Part shown: piece by piece, positions 53,580 to 62,002 of the stretch
How positions within the stretch are numbered: the first letter of the stretch is position 1
Layout of the letters: each line of letters opens with the position of its first letter
Assembly (NCBI GenBank): GCA_014656015.1
Contig: BNBP01000037.1
Location: 1 to 64,000 of the forward strand
Length of the DNA: 64,000 nucleotides
DNA from: Streptomyces griseoaurantiacus
GTDB lineage: Bacteria; Actinomycetota; Actinomycetes; Streptomycetales; Streptomycetaceae
Direction: 5' to 3'
The notes under the pieces: generated by a model
What the model was told of the DNA's origin: nothing
Seen by the model: the letters and a program-made list of their open reading frames with translations, nothing else
Database searches by the model: none
Made by a program: the position numbers and the translations under genes

Positions 53580-55462
53580 GCGTCAGGGGAACCGGCACCG
53601 GTGCCACCGGCGCCCCCGGGAGCGCCCCGGGGCGCCATGTCGTGGGGCGCGAGGACTTCCTCGCACTGGCCCGCGCCCGCGGCGGCGCCCGTCGGGTCGC
53701 CCTGCTGCGCGCCGGGCAGCTCAGCAAGCGGATGCTGCTGGTGCGGGCCCTGCGGGAGGCTGCGGGGGAGCGGGTGGAGGAGGCCTACCGCGGGCTCGTC
53801 GCGCTCAACCGCGAGGACCCGGACGCCTGGCGGGAGGTCATGCTCCAGCCCTACCTCGACGAGGGCGCCGCCCGCACCCTCGTGGCGCTGGAGCGCGGCG
53901 AGGACGTCGACACCTCGTGGTTCGACCGGCTGGTGCGCGCCCCGTACGCCCCCGAGGGCGCCCCCTGGCCCCGGGTGCGCACTGTGTGCGAGGGCCGGGT
54001 CCTGGACGTACGGCTCGCCGACCGGGGGCCCTTCCGCGACGCCCACGGCCACCCCCTCGCCCCGCCCCTCACCGGCCCCGAACGAGAGCGCTGGGCGCGG
54101 ACGCTGGAGGAGGCGTGGCGCGTCCTCGTCCGGCGGCACCCCTGGCACGCCGAGGCCGTCGCCGCCTGCCTGACGACCCTCGTCCCGCTGGAGCCGGGAC
54201 CCGACGGCGGCGGCGTCAGTTCCGCCGCCCGGCGCGCCCACGGGGCCGTCGCCGCCTCCCTGCCCGAGGACCCCGTCCTGCTCGCCCTCGGCCTGGTCCA
54301 CGAGTTCCTGCACGTCCAGCTCGGCGCGCTCCTCGACCTGGTGCCACTGCACGGCCCGCCCACCGCCGCCCGCCACCACGCCCCCTGGCGCCCCGACCCC
54401 CGCCCGGCCGGCGCACTCCTCCAGGGCACCTACGCGCACCTGGGCGTCACCGACTTCTGGCGCGCCGAACTCGCCGCGGGCACCGGCGGTCCCCGGGCCC
54501 GGCGGGAGTACGAGACCTGGCACGGCCACACCGACGCGGCCGCCGGCACCCTGCTCGGCAGCGGGGAACTCACCCCCGCGGGCGAGCGGTTCGTGACCGA
54601 GCTGCGCCGCGCGGTGCGCCGCCCGCACCCCGGGGCGCCCGCCCGGACCGCCCCGCTCACCCGGGGCCGGCTCGCCGCCGAGCTGCGGGCCCTCGGGCTC
54701 GGTGCGGGCGACACCGTGCTGGTGCACTCCTCGCTGCGCGCCCTGGGACCCGTCGAGGGCGGCGCCGAGACGGTCGTGGACGCCTTCCTCGACGTGCTCG
54801 GCCCGGCGGGCACCCTCGTCGTCTACACCCAGACCCCCGACAATTCCGACCCCTCCCGCTGGCCGGGAACCCGCGGCTACGCCGTGCCCGAGGAGCAGTG
54901 GGACCGGCTGCGGGAGCGGCTCCCCGCCTTCGACCCGGACACCACCCCGGCCTTCAAGGTCGGCGTGCTCCCCGAGACCGTGCGGGCGCGGCCGGGCGCG
55001 CTGCGGAGCACCCACCCGCAGAGCTCCTTCACCGCCCTCGGCGCCCGCGCCCGTGAGCTGACCGCGCACCACGCCCCCGACTGCCACCTCGGCGAACGTT
55101 CCCCGCTGGCCCGTCTGGAGGAGGCCGGCGCGCGGGTGCTGCTGCTGGGGGTCGGCTGGGAGGTGTGCACGGCCTTCCACCTCGCCGAGTACCGGCTGCC
55201 CGGCCGGCCCCGGCAGACGTACTCCTGCGTGGTCGGCGACGGGGCCGGGGGCCGTGCCTGGTACACGTACACCGACGTCCGCCTCGACTCCTCGCCCTTC
55301 GCCCGCATCGGCGCCGCCTACGAGGCCGACGCGGCCCGGGAGGGCGGCGGCGACCTCGTACGGGGGCGGGTCGGCGCCGCGGACTGCCGGCTGTTCGGCC
55401 TCGGCCCGACCGTCGCCCACGCCGCGGTGTGGCTGGCCGATCACGGGGCCGGGGTCCCCTGA
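53576..55462 (+). CDS. HEXXH-motif domain fused to AAC(3)-like acetyltransferase
   Basis: A 628-residue fusion. The N-terminal ~340 residues match the HEXXH-motif domain that accompanies FxsB, with H242-E-F-L-H246 in LGLVHEFLHVQL, a candidate metal or metallopeptidase site. The C-terminal part (about 361-628) resembles aminoglycoside N(3)-acetyltransferases: GDTVLVHSSLRALGPVEGGAETVVDAF, VVYTQTPDNSDPSRWPGTRG, LRSTHPQSSFTALGA, LLGVGWEVCTAFHLAEY. In this setting it may acylate the crosslinked peptide or a derivative rather than a drug. It is translationally coupled to fxsB. The mature product is unknown. Confidence 0.85.
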   Translation: MSVRGTGTGATGAPGSAPGRHVVGREDFLALARARGGARRVALLRAGQLSKRMLLVRALREAAGERVEEAYRGLVALNREDPDAWREVMLQPYLDEGAARTLVALERGEDVDTSWFDRLVRAPYAPEGAPWPRVRTVCEGRVLDVRLADRGPFRDAHGHPLAPPLTGPERERWARTLEEAWRVLVRRHPWHAEAVAACLTTLVPLEPGPDGGGVSSAARRAHGAVAASLPEDPVLLALGLVHEFLHVQLGALLDLVPLHGPPTAARHHAPWRPDPRPAGALLQGTYAHLGVTDFWRAELAAGTGGPRARREYETWHGHTDAAAGTLLGSGELTPAGERFVTELRRAVRRPHPGAPARTAPLTRGRLAAELRALGLGAGDTVLVHSSLRALGPVEGGAETVVDAFLDVLGPAGTLVVYTQTPDNSDPSRWPGTRGYAVPEEQWDRLRERLPAFDPDTTPAFKVGVLPETVRARPGALRSTHPQSSFTALGARARELTAHHAPDCHLGERSPLARLEEAGARVLLLGVGWEVCTAFHLAEYRLPGRPRQTYSCVVGDGAGGRAWYTYTDVRLDSSPFARIGAAYEADAAREGGGDLVRGRVGAADCRLFGLGPTVAHAAVWLADHGAGVP

Positions 55463-55593
55463 TCGGATGATCCGGGGGCGTCCGGGGCCGCTGAGGCCGA
55501 ACCACGTCTGGTGTTGTCCCGGCCGGGGAGCGACCATGGTGGGTCCGATGACGGAGGCCGCAACGGGGGGCCCGGACAACGGAGTTGGTCGAC

Positions 55594-56487
55594 GTGGACG
55601 AGAGGGCGCTGCCGCCGCTCTTCATCGAGAACGACCGCCTGGCGCTCAGCCGCCAGAGCGAGGCCCTCCGGGCCACCCGCACACAGCTCACCGTGCTGCT
55701 GTCGGGCACCGCCGCCGCCACGCTCACCGAGCACTGGCTGGGCCGGTTCTGGGCGACGCTCGCCGCCCTGTGCTACGCGCTGGCGGCGGTCCTCGGCCTG
55801 TACACCGCGCGCCGCCGGGCCCGCGCCCACTGGCAGGCGCACCGCGCGGCCGCCGAGGTCGTCAAGTCCCTGGCCTGGCAGTACATGGTGCACGGCGGGG
55901 CCTTCCGCACCGGCGTCGTCGATCCCGACGGGCTGTTCGCCGAGCGGCTCGCGGACCGGCTGCGGGAGCTGCGCAAGGTCGGCTGGGAGGACCACGGGGG
56001 CGCCACCGGCGGTCTCGCCCTCGTCAGCATCGCCATGCAGATCACCCCGCAGATGCGCGCCGTGCGCGCCAAACCGTTCGAGGCCCGGCGCGACTACTAC
56101 GTCCGCGAACGGGTCCTGGAACAGCTCGTCTGGTACGGCAAGCGGTCCGCGCAGGCGCACCGCGCCTCCTCGCGCTGGTCCGCCGCCACCGCCGCGCTCA
56201 CCCTGCTCGCCCTCGTCACGGCGGCACTGCGGGCCTACGGGCTGCTCGGCAACTGGGACCTCAACGGCCTGTTCTCCGCCGCCGCGGCGGCCGGGGTGGC
56301 CTGGCAGGAGGTGCGCAGACACCGCCCGCTGGAGTACGCGCACGCCCTCATCGAGCAGGATCTGGACACCGCGCGCCTGGCGATGGGCACCACCGTCACG
56401 GAGGAGGGCTGGGCCGACGCGGTCGAGGACGTGGAGCGGCTGTGCAGTCCGCAGCACACGGACTGGCTGGTGCGGTTCGGGTCCTGA
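55594..56487 (+). CDS. SLATT/DUF4231-type two-TM membrane protein
   Basis: A 297-residue protein with a helical N-terminus and two hydrophobic helices around ATLAALCYALAAVLGLYTARRRARAHWQAHRAAAEVVKSLAWQYMV. A second hydrophobic pair lies near SAATAALTLLALVTAALRAYGLLG. The RAEVxKSLxWQY-like segment is typical of SLATT/DUF4231 proteins, proposed pore-forming effectors in nucleotide-signalling conflict systems. GTG 55594 has GGAG at 55581, 9 nt away. It is 130 bp downstream of the fxs genes on the same strand and may belong to the transcript. A SLOG-like gene converges on it. Confidence 0.78.
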   Translation: MDERALPPLFIENDRLALSRQSEALRATRTQLTVLLSGTAAATLTEHWLGRFWATLAALCYALAAVLGLYTARRRARAHWQAHRAAAEVVKSLAWQYMVHGGAFRTGVVDPDGLFAERLADRLRELRKVGWEDHGGATGGLALVSIAMQITPQMRAVRAKPFEARRDYYVRERVLEQLVWYGKRSAQAHRASSRWSAATAALTLLALVTAALRAYGLLGNWDLNGLFSAAAAAGVAWQEVRRHRPLEYAHALIEQDLDTARLAMGTTVTEEGWADAVEDVERLCSPQHTDWLVRFGS

Positions 56488-56511
56488 GGCACGCCCGGCC
56501 GCCGGGCCCCC

Positions 56512-56997
56512 TCAGGCGCGGCTGACGCCCGGCCGCCACAGCACCCGCACGGGCACGCCGGTGCGGCGCGCGTACGCCACCACGTCGGCGGTGCCGCCCA
56601 GGCCCCGGGCCGGGTGCCCGTCCCACACCGCGATCAGCCGGTCGGCGTGGTCGACGATCCAGCGGCCCGCCGCGTAGTACGCCTCCTCGTGCGTGGGCTC
56701 CAGCGGCAGCCGGACCCGGTCGGCGCAGGCGGCGAGCAGCCGCCGGTAGCTGCCGCGCACCCCCTCGTCGCCGAGGTGGGCCTCGTAGTCCATGCCGGGG
56801 ATGACGGCGGTCACCGGGACGCCGTGGTCGAGGGCGAGCTGGGCGAAGAGCTGGTCGCTCCCGGCGGCCAGCGCGCTGAGCGCCTCCGCGGCCGGTTCCA
56901 GGCTCAGCTCCGCGAGTTCGGCGAGGATGCCCGAGCGCACCGCGGGCAGTACCTCGGTGGGTACGCAGCGGTGCCCGGTGATTCCGATCCGGGGCAC
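56512..56997 (-). CDS. SLOG/LOG-fold nucleotide-binding-like protein
   Basis: A 161-residue Rossmann-like protein. It begins RIGITGHRCVPTEV and contains LSALAAGSDQLFAQLALDHGVPVTAVIPGMDYE, YYAAGRWIVDHADRLIAVWDGHPARGLGGTADVVAYAR. These match SLOG-type domains, which bind nucleotide-derived ligands. The start GTG 56997 has GGAGG 8 nt upstream. SLOG and SLATT proteins are known to associate, so its convergence on a SLATT-like gene is notable. It could instead be a stand-alone housekeeping LOG-like protein. Confidence 0.75.
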   Translation of the reverse strand: MPRIGITGHRCVPTEVLPAVRSGILAELAELSLEPAAEALSALAAGSDQLFAQLALDHGVPVTAVIPGMDYEAHLGDEGVRGSYRRLLAACADRVRLPLEPTHEEAYYAAGRWIVDHADRLIAVWDGHPARGLGGTADVVAYARRTGVPVRVLWRPGVSRA

Positions 56998-57163
56998 GGA
57001 CACCACCTCCGCGGGCATGGTTGTCACGTTCACCCTAGCGGTCACCCGCCCCCGGAACCTATCGCTCACCCCCCGGCGCCGACGGCCGCAACTGTCGTAC
57101 GCCCCCCGCGCGTTGACGGCGGACGGGAGACGGGGAGCCGGGGCGGACGGCGGGAGCGGCGGC

Positions 57164-57256
57164 GGAACGCGACGGGCGGGGCCGGGCGCGGCGGGGAACG
57201 CGACGGGCGGGGCCGGGCGCGGCGGGGAACACGGCGGACGGGGCCGGGCGCGGCGG
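57164..57256. repeat. 31-bp tandem repeat, three copies
   Basis: GGAAC starts units at 57164, 57195 and 57226, giving an exact 31-bp period. Units one and two are identical and unit three has a few changes. It is very G-rich on the plus strand and lies between the mbl stop and the SLOG-like gene start, both on the minus strand. Confidence 0.85.
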
Positions 57257-57266
57257 GAGGGGCGGG

Positions 57267-58304
57267 TCAGGCGGCCAGCGGGTCGAGGACCAGGGGTTCG
57301 ATGCGGCCCTCCAGCATCTCGCCCAGGCCCTGCACCGCGCACACGTCGGGCCGCTCGGCGATGTGCACCGGCATCCCGGTCGCCTGCCGCAGCATCTGGT
57401 CGAGGCCCGGCAGCAGAGCGCTGCCGCCGACCATCATGATGCCCCGGTCGGCGAGATCGGCGACCAGGTCGGGCGGGCAGTCCCGCAGCACCTTGCCGAT
57501 GCCGTCCAGGACGGCGGTGAGTGGGGTCTGGATGGCGTTGCGCACGGCGGCGGTGTCGACCTTCACCGAGCGGGGCAGCCCGGTGGCCACGTCCCGGCCG
57601 TGGATCTCGGTGACCTCGGGGCCGCCCGGGGTGAGCCCGTTGCCGGACAGGGCGACCTGCAGCGGCCGCACCGACTGGCTGGGCAGCATCAGCTCGTGCT
57701 GGTGGCGCAGGTGCTGCACGATCGCGTGGTCCACGGCCTCGCCGCCCACCGGGATCCGCTCGGCGGTCACGATGTTGCCCAGCGAGAGCACGGCGATCTG
57801 CGTGGCGGCCGCCCCGCACACCATGATCATGGACGCCTCGGGGCGCTCCACGGGCAGCCCGCAGCCGACGGCCGCCGCGACGAGGGTGTCCACCAGCTCC
57901 ACCCGCCGGGCCCCGAGCCCGACCATCGTCTCCACGGTGGCGCGCTGGGCCAGCGGATCGGCGTCGTGCGGGGTGCAGGCTGCCGCCCGCAGCCGGGGCT
58001 TGCGGCGCAGGGTGCGGCGCAGCTTCTCGCCGAGCAGTTGCCGCAGCATCCGCTGGGCCATCTCGATGTCGACGACCGTGCCGCCGGAGACGGGCCGCAC
58101 CACCCTGATGTACGAGGGCGTGCGGCCGGTCATCTTCTCGGCGAACTCCCCGACCGCGATCAGTGCCCCGGTCTGCGTGTTGACGGCGGCGGCACTGGGC
58201 TGGTCGACGACCAGCCCGACCCCCTTCACATAGACACGGGTCCTCGCCGCCCCCAGATCGACGGCGAAGTGGCAACGGCGCAACTGCTCCAGACTCGCGG
58301 TCAC
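57267..58304 (-). CDS. mbl: MreB-like actin homologue
   Basis: Bacterial actin-family protein of 345 residues, a paralogue of MreB involved in cell-wall or spore-envelope assembly in Streptomyces. It has an N-terminal phosphate-1-like VDLGAARTRVYV, GTVVDIEMAQRMLRQLL, VDTLVAAAVGCGLPV, a phosphate-2 region MIMVCGAAATQIAVLSLG, and adenosine motif IMMVGGSALLPGLDQML. Phosphate-2 lacks the usual DIGGGT, so nucleotide handling may differ. The GTG has GGGAGG upstream. Identification as mbl rather than mreB rests on divergence and the absence of mreCD. Confidence 0.88.
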   Translation of the reverse strand: MTASLEQLRRCHFAVDLGAARTRVYVKGVGLVVDQPSAAAVNTQTGALIAVGEFAEKMTGRTPSYIRVVRPVSGGTVVDIEMAQRMLRQLLGEKLRRTLRRKPRLRAAACTPHDADPLAQRATVETMVGLGARRVELVDTLVAAAVGCGLPVERPEASMIMVCGAAATQIAVLSLGNIVTAERIPVGGEAVDHAIVQHLRHQHELMLPSQSVRPLQVALSGNGLTPGGPEVTEIHGRDVATGLPRSVKVDTAAVRNAIQTPLTAVLDGIGKVLRDCPPDLVADLADRGIMMVGGSALLPGLDQMLRQATGMPVHIAERPDVCAVQGLGEMLEGRIEPLVLDPLAA

Positions 58305-58456
58305 GGCGACATCCTCCCGAGGCACGGACCGTGGGACCTCCGGCCGGCGGCCCCTCCTTCGCATCGTGGGACCGGTTCCGCGACCGCGCGCGCGGAGCTG
58401 CGCCGAGCGGGGCGCACCCGGACGGGTGATCTCACGCCGCCCCCGCCCGCCCGCGG

Positions 58457-60001
58457 CTACGGCACCCGCAGCTCCCGCTTGAGCAGCTTCCCCATGTCGT
58501 TGCGGGGGAGGGCGGTCAGGTAGCGGACGACTCGGGGTCGCTTGTGCGGGGCGAGCCGCTCGGCGACGTGCGCGGACAGCTCCTCGGCGGCCGGCGGGGA
58601 GGCCGGGTCCGCCGGCACCACCCAGGCGACCACCCGCTCGCCGAGGTCCTCGTCCGGCTCCCCGGTGACCGCCGCCTCGCCCACTCCCGGGTGTTCGAGG
58701 AGCGCGTTCTCGATCTCGCCGGCCCCGATCTTGTAGCCGCCGCTCTTGATCAGGTCCGTGGCCCTGCGGCCCACGATGCGGACGTAGCCGTCCGGCTCCC
58801 GGACCGCCATGTCGCCGGTGCGGAACCAGCCGTCGGCGGTGAACGCGCCGGCGGTGGCGTCCGGCCGGTGCAGGTAGCCGGTGAACAGGTTGGGCCCGCG
58901 CACCTGGATCTCGCCGACGCTCTCCCCGTCGCACGCGGCGATCGGCGTCCCGTCCTCCTCCACCAGCCGCAACTCCACCCCCGGCAGCGGCAGTCCGACG
59001 GTGCCGGGCCTGGCCTCGCCGTCGGCGCGGACGGCGGTGTTCATCAGCGTCTCGGTCATGCCGTACCGCTCCAGGACCCGCCGTCCGGTCGCCGCCGCGA
59101 TCCGCTCGTGGTCGTGCACGGGCAGCGCGGCGGACCCGGAGACCAGCAGCCGGGCTCCGGCGAGCGCCTTCGCCAGCCCGGGGTCGCCGGGGAGGGCCTC
59201 GGCGAGGCGGTGGTACATCGTGGGCACCCCGAACAGCATCGTGGCCCCGGCGTTCAGTTCCCGGGCCACGCCCTCGGGGGAGAACCGGCCCAGGTGGCGC
59301 ACGGAGCCGCCGCGCCGCAGCGGGCCGAGGACGCCGAGGATCAGCCCGTGCACGTGGAAGAGCGGCAGGCCGTGCACGAGGACGTCGTCCCCGGTCCACT
59401 GCCAGGCCTCGGCCAGCGCGTCCAGCGTGGTGGTGACGGCCCGCCGGGGCAGGACGGCGCCCTTGGGCGGCCCCGTGGTCCCGGAGGTGTAGACGACGAA
59501 GGCGGGGTCCTCGGGGCCGACGTCCGCGGCCGGTACGGCACGGGCACCCGCGGCTTCGTCGGGGCTCTCGTCCGGGGCGTCGTCGAGGTCGACGTCCAGC
59601 CGGCGCAACCCCCTTACCGCCTCCGGGAGTTCGTCCCCCGGTGCCGCGAGGATCAGCTCCGGGGCGCTGTCCGCCAGGATGTGCCCCAGTTCGGCCCGCC
59701 CCGAGCGGGGGTTGAGCGGGACGACGGGAAGGCCCGCCTCCAGCGCGGCCACCACGGCCACCGCCGTCTCCAGGACGGGGGTCGCCCACACCGCCACCCG
59801 TCCACCGTCGGTGGCCTCCCGGAGGCGCCCCGCCAGGGACCGTGCGGCGACGGCCAGTTCGCCGTACGAGAGGGCACGCGCACCGAAGCGCAGGGCGGGC
59901 CGCCGGTCGGCCGGGGCCGGTTCCGGGACCGCCGGGACCGCCGAGAGCATCGGGACCGCCGGGAGCATCGGGACCGTCGAGAGCATCGGGAACAGGGACA
60001 C
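58457..60001 (-). CDS. AMP-dependent acyl-CoA synthetase
   Basis: Adenylate-forming ligase of 514 residues that activates a carboxylic acid (fatty or malonyl-like) to its CoA thioester. The A3 motif is YTSGTTGPPKGAVL. PLFHVHGL and YGMTETLMNT follow, then TGDMAVREPDGYVRIVGR, IKSGGYKIGAGEIE, and the terminal NDMGKLLKREL with the catalytic Lys. HVHGL and GMTE resemble malonyl-CoA synthetase MatB, which is a possible identity. GTG 60001 has GAGGAG 8 nt upstream. The N-terminus carries a VPML-type repeat from a short DNA duplication. Confidence 0.92.
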   Translation of the reverse strand: MSLFPMLSTVPMLPAVPMLSAVPAVPEPAPADRRPALRFGARALSYGELAVAARSLAGRLREATDGGRVAVWATPVLETAVAVVAALEAGLPVVPLNPRSGRAELGHILADSAPELILAAPGDELPEAVRGLRRLDVDLDDAPDESPDEAAGARAVPAADVGPEDPAFVVYTSGTTGPPKGAVLPRRAVTTTLDALAEAWQWTGDDVLVHGLPLFHVHGLILGVLGPLRRGGSVRHLGRFSPEGVARELNAGATMLFGVPTMYHRLAEALPGDPGLAKALAGARLLVSGSAALPVHDHERIAAATGRRVLERYGMTETLMNTAVRADGEARPGTVGLPLPGVELRLVEEDGTPIAACDGESVGEIQVRGPNLFTGYLHRPDATAGAFTADGWFRTGDMAVREPDGYVRIVGRRATDLIKSGGYKIGAGEIENALLEHPGVGEAAVTGEPDEDLGERVVAWVVPADPASPPAAEELSAHVAERLAPHKRPRVVRYLTALPRNDMGKLLKRELRVP

Positions 60002-60176
60002 GCGGGACACTCCTCGCTCGGGGACGACCACCCGACACGGGAACCTACGCGGCCCTCCGCGGGTCCGCCAGCACGCGCCCGCCCCTCCCCGCCCCTCCCC
60101 GCCCTTCTCCGCTCACTTCCGCCCTCGTCGTCCCTGCCGTGCGGGTGCGCCCCTCCGTCCGCCCTATATATGGGGG

Positions 60177-60205
60177 TGAGACGGGGCCGGGGCGCTTGTT
60201 AGCCT
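60177..60205 (+). promoter_or_regulatory. Candidate promoter of the ATP-grasp gene
   Basis: TGAGAC (60177-60182) and TAGCCT (60200-60205) are 17 nt apart, 48 nt before the GTG start. A near-palindromic CCCTATATATGGGG just upstream (60163-60176) is strikingly AT-rich and may be an operator or UP-like element. Confidence 0.4.
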
Positions 60206-60253
60206 CGCCGGGGCCCGTCCGTGCCACCGTCGTCGAGGTCAGGAGTCCCTCCC

Positions 60254-61129
60254 GTGCCCCACATAGCTCTCGCCACCTACCGGCGCGGTCCGGAGGACCC
60301 CGAGGACCGCGACCTCCCCCTCCTGCTGTCGGCGCTCGGCGCGGCCGGGGCGCGGGCCGAGGCGGTCCACTGGGACGACCCGGAGGTGGACTGGGCCTCC
60401 TTCGACCTCGTCCTCATCCGCTCCACCTGGGACTACACCCTGCGGGTGGCGGAGTTCACCGCCTGGGCCGAGCGGTGCGCGCGCCTGACCCGGCTGGCCA
60501 ATCCCGCCCCGGTCGTCCGGTGGAACACGGACAAGCGGTACCTGGGGGAGCTGGCCGCCGCCGGCGTCCCGACGGTCCCCACCCGCTACCTCGCCCCCGG
60601 CGACCCCGTGGAGCTGCCCGAGGACCGGGAGTACGTGATCAAGCCGACCTCCGGGGCGGGCTCCCGGTACGCCGCCCGCTACACGCCCGAGGCGCGGGAG
60701 CGGGCCGTGGGGCACCTGGAGCGGATGCACGCGGAGGGGCTGACCGCGATGGTGCAGCCGTACCTGAAGGCCATCGACGTCACCGGCGAACGGCCGCTGC
60801 TGTTCCTCGACGGAGAATTCGTGCACGCGAGCCGCAAGGGCGCGGTGCTCACCCCGGGCACGCCCTACGACGCCCGCAAGGTGGCGCACCCCGGGCTCGA
60901 AGGGTGGGAGCCGACGGAGGCGGAGCTGGCGGTGGCACGGGCCGCGCTGGCGGCGGTGCCGGGGGATCCCGCGCTGCTGTACGCACGCGTGGACCTCGTC
61001 GACGGGGACGAGGGGGAGCCGCGCGTGATGGAACTGGAACTGGTGGAACCGAACCTGTTCCTGTGGCTGCACCCGGATTCGATGCCGGTGGTGACCGAGC
61101 GGATCCTGCGCGCGGCCGCAGGCGCCTGA
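60254..61129 (+). CDS. ATP-grasp domain protein
   Basis: A 291-residue protein with RimK/glutathione-synthetase-like ATP-grasp features: WNTDKRYLGELAAAGVPTVPTRYL, YVIKPTSGAGSRYAARY (ATP-binding Lys and Gly loop), MVQPYLKAID, PLLFLDGEFVHASRKG, YARVDLVDGDEG, and MELELVEPNLFLW with acidic metal ligands. It probably ligates a carboxylate to an amine; the substrate is unknown. The GTG has AGGAG 8 nt upstream. It is divergent from the acyl-CoA synthetase and convergent with the next hypothetical gene. Confidence 0.88.
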   Translation: MPHIALATYRRGPEDPEDRDLPLLLSALGAAGARAEAVHWDDPEVDWASFDLVLIRSTWDYTLRVAEFTAWAERCARLTRLANPAPVVRWNTDKRYLGELAAAGVPTVPTRYLAPGDPVELPEDREYVIKPTSGAGSRYAARYTPEARERAVGHLERMHAEGLTAMVQPYLKAIDVTGERPLLFLDGEFVHASRKGAVLTPGTPYDARKVAHPGLEGWEPTEAELAVARAALAAVPGDPALLYARVDLVDGDEGEPRVMELELVEPNLFLWLHPDSMPVVTERILRAAAGA

Positions 61130-61253
61130 GTAGCCCGCGGCCCCGGACGTCCGAGGGCCCCGCGGCCCCGGACGCCTGAGGACGCGGAGCCGGCGGGGTG
61201 GGGCGGACCGTCCCCGCAGCCGGCCCCGCACCGCGCTCCCGCCCGGCCCCGTC

Positions 61254-61844
61254 TCACCGCACCGCGACCCGCTGCAGCAGCCCCCAGGTGAACTCCGCCG
61301 CGCACTCCCGTGGCGTTCCCGCCGCGTCCGGCGCGGTGAACGCCAGGCCCCAGCGGGTCGGGGCCGTCCCCTCCAGCGGGCGGGCCGGGGTGAAGGCCCG
61401 CGCCACCTCGTCGACCGTGCACGACCACGGCACCAGGTCCTCCAGCGTCCGCAGCTCCGGTGCCGCCGCCCCCGGCGCCCGCACCAGCCACGCGTTCCAC
61501 ACCGCCCCGTCCGGCCCGAGCAGCGCCTCGAAGCGCAGGCCGGGCCAGAGCGGCACCGGCCAGCGCAGCGCCTCGCAGGCCAACTCACCGACCCGGCGCG
61601 CGGTCACCGACTCGGGCGCCCCGAGCACGGACCGGTAGCGGGCCGCCGTCCCGCGCGAGCGCGGCGCCCGCGTCCAGGCCTGCCAGCGCCGGTTGGCCTC
61701 CCGCATCTCGGCCACGGAGACGCCCAGTTCGTGCCGGGCGCGCTCGACGAGGTCGGGATTGTGATCGGCCATGCGGCGCAGCAGGACGAGCTGGAAGTCC
61801 AGGGGAGTGAAGGGGGTCGGCGGGTGGGGCTTCGCGGGCGGCAT
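61254..61844 (-). CDS. Conserved hypothetical protein
   Basis: A 196-residue soluble protein I do not recognise. There is no signal peptide or membrane helix. Trp and Arg are frequent: FTPLDFQLVLLRRMADHNPDLV at the N-terminus, then ANRRWQAWTRAPRSR, and a beta-rich second half. Codon bias is clearly coding. The start at 61844 begins a Pro-rich leader. It is divergent from the IclR regulator across about 158 bp. Confidence 0.65.
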   Translation of the reverse strand: MPPAKPHPPTPFTPLDFQLVLLRRMADHNPDLVERARHELGVSVAEMREANRRWQAWTRAPRSRGTAARYRSVLGAPESVTARRVGELACEALRWPVPLWPGLRFEALLGPDGAVWNAWLVRAPGAAAPELRTLEDLVPWSCTVDEVARAFTPARPLEGTAPTRWGLAFTAPDAAGTPRECAAEFTWGLLQRVAVR

Positions 61845-62002
61845 GCGTCCATCGTGCCGCGCGGCTCCCCTTCCCCGCGCCCATTGCCGCTGGCCCGGAC
61901 CCTTGACTAGCCTGTGTTCGTCATCCCGATCGTCTGTTGAGATTTCGAACGCGACCGCCGGGTCGGCCGGGTCGCACACCACTACAGAGAGGGGGCCGGA
62001 CC

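Noticed and set aside
53576..55462. Dedicated aminoglycoside resistance gene
   Set aside because: The AAC(3)-like half is fused to a HEXXH domain and coupled to fxsB; no aminoglycoside biosynthesis genes are present, so a role in peptide tailoring is more likely.
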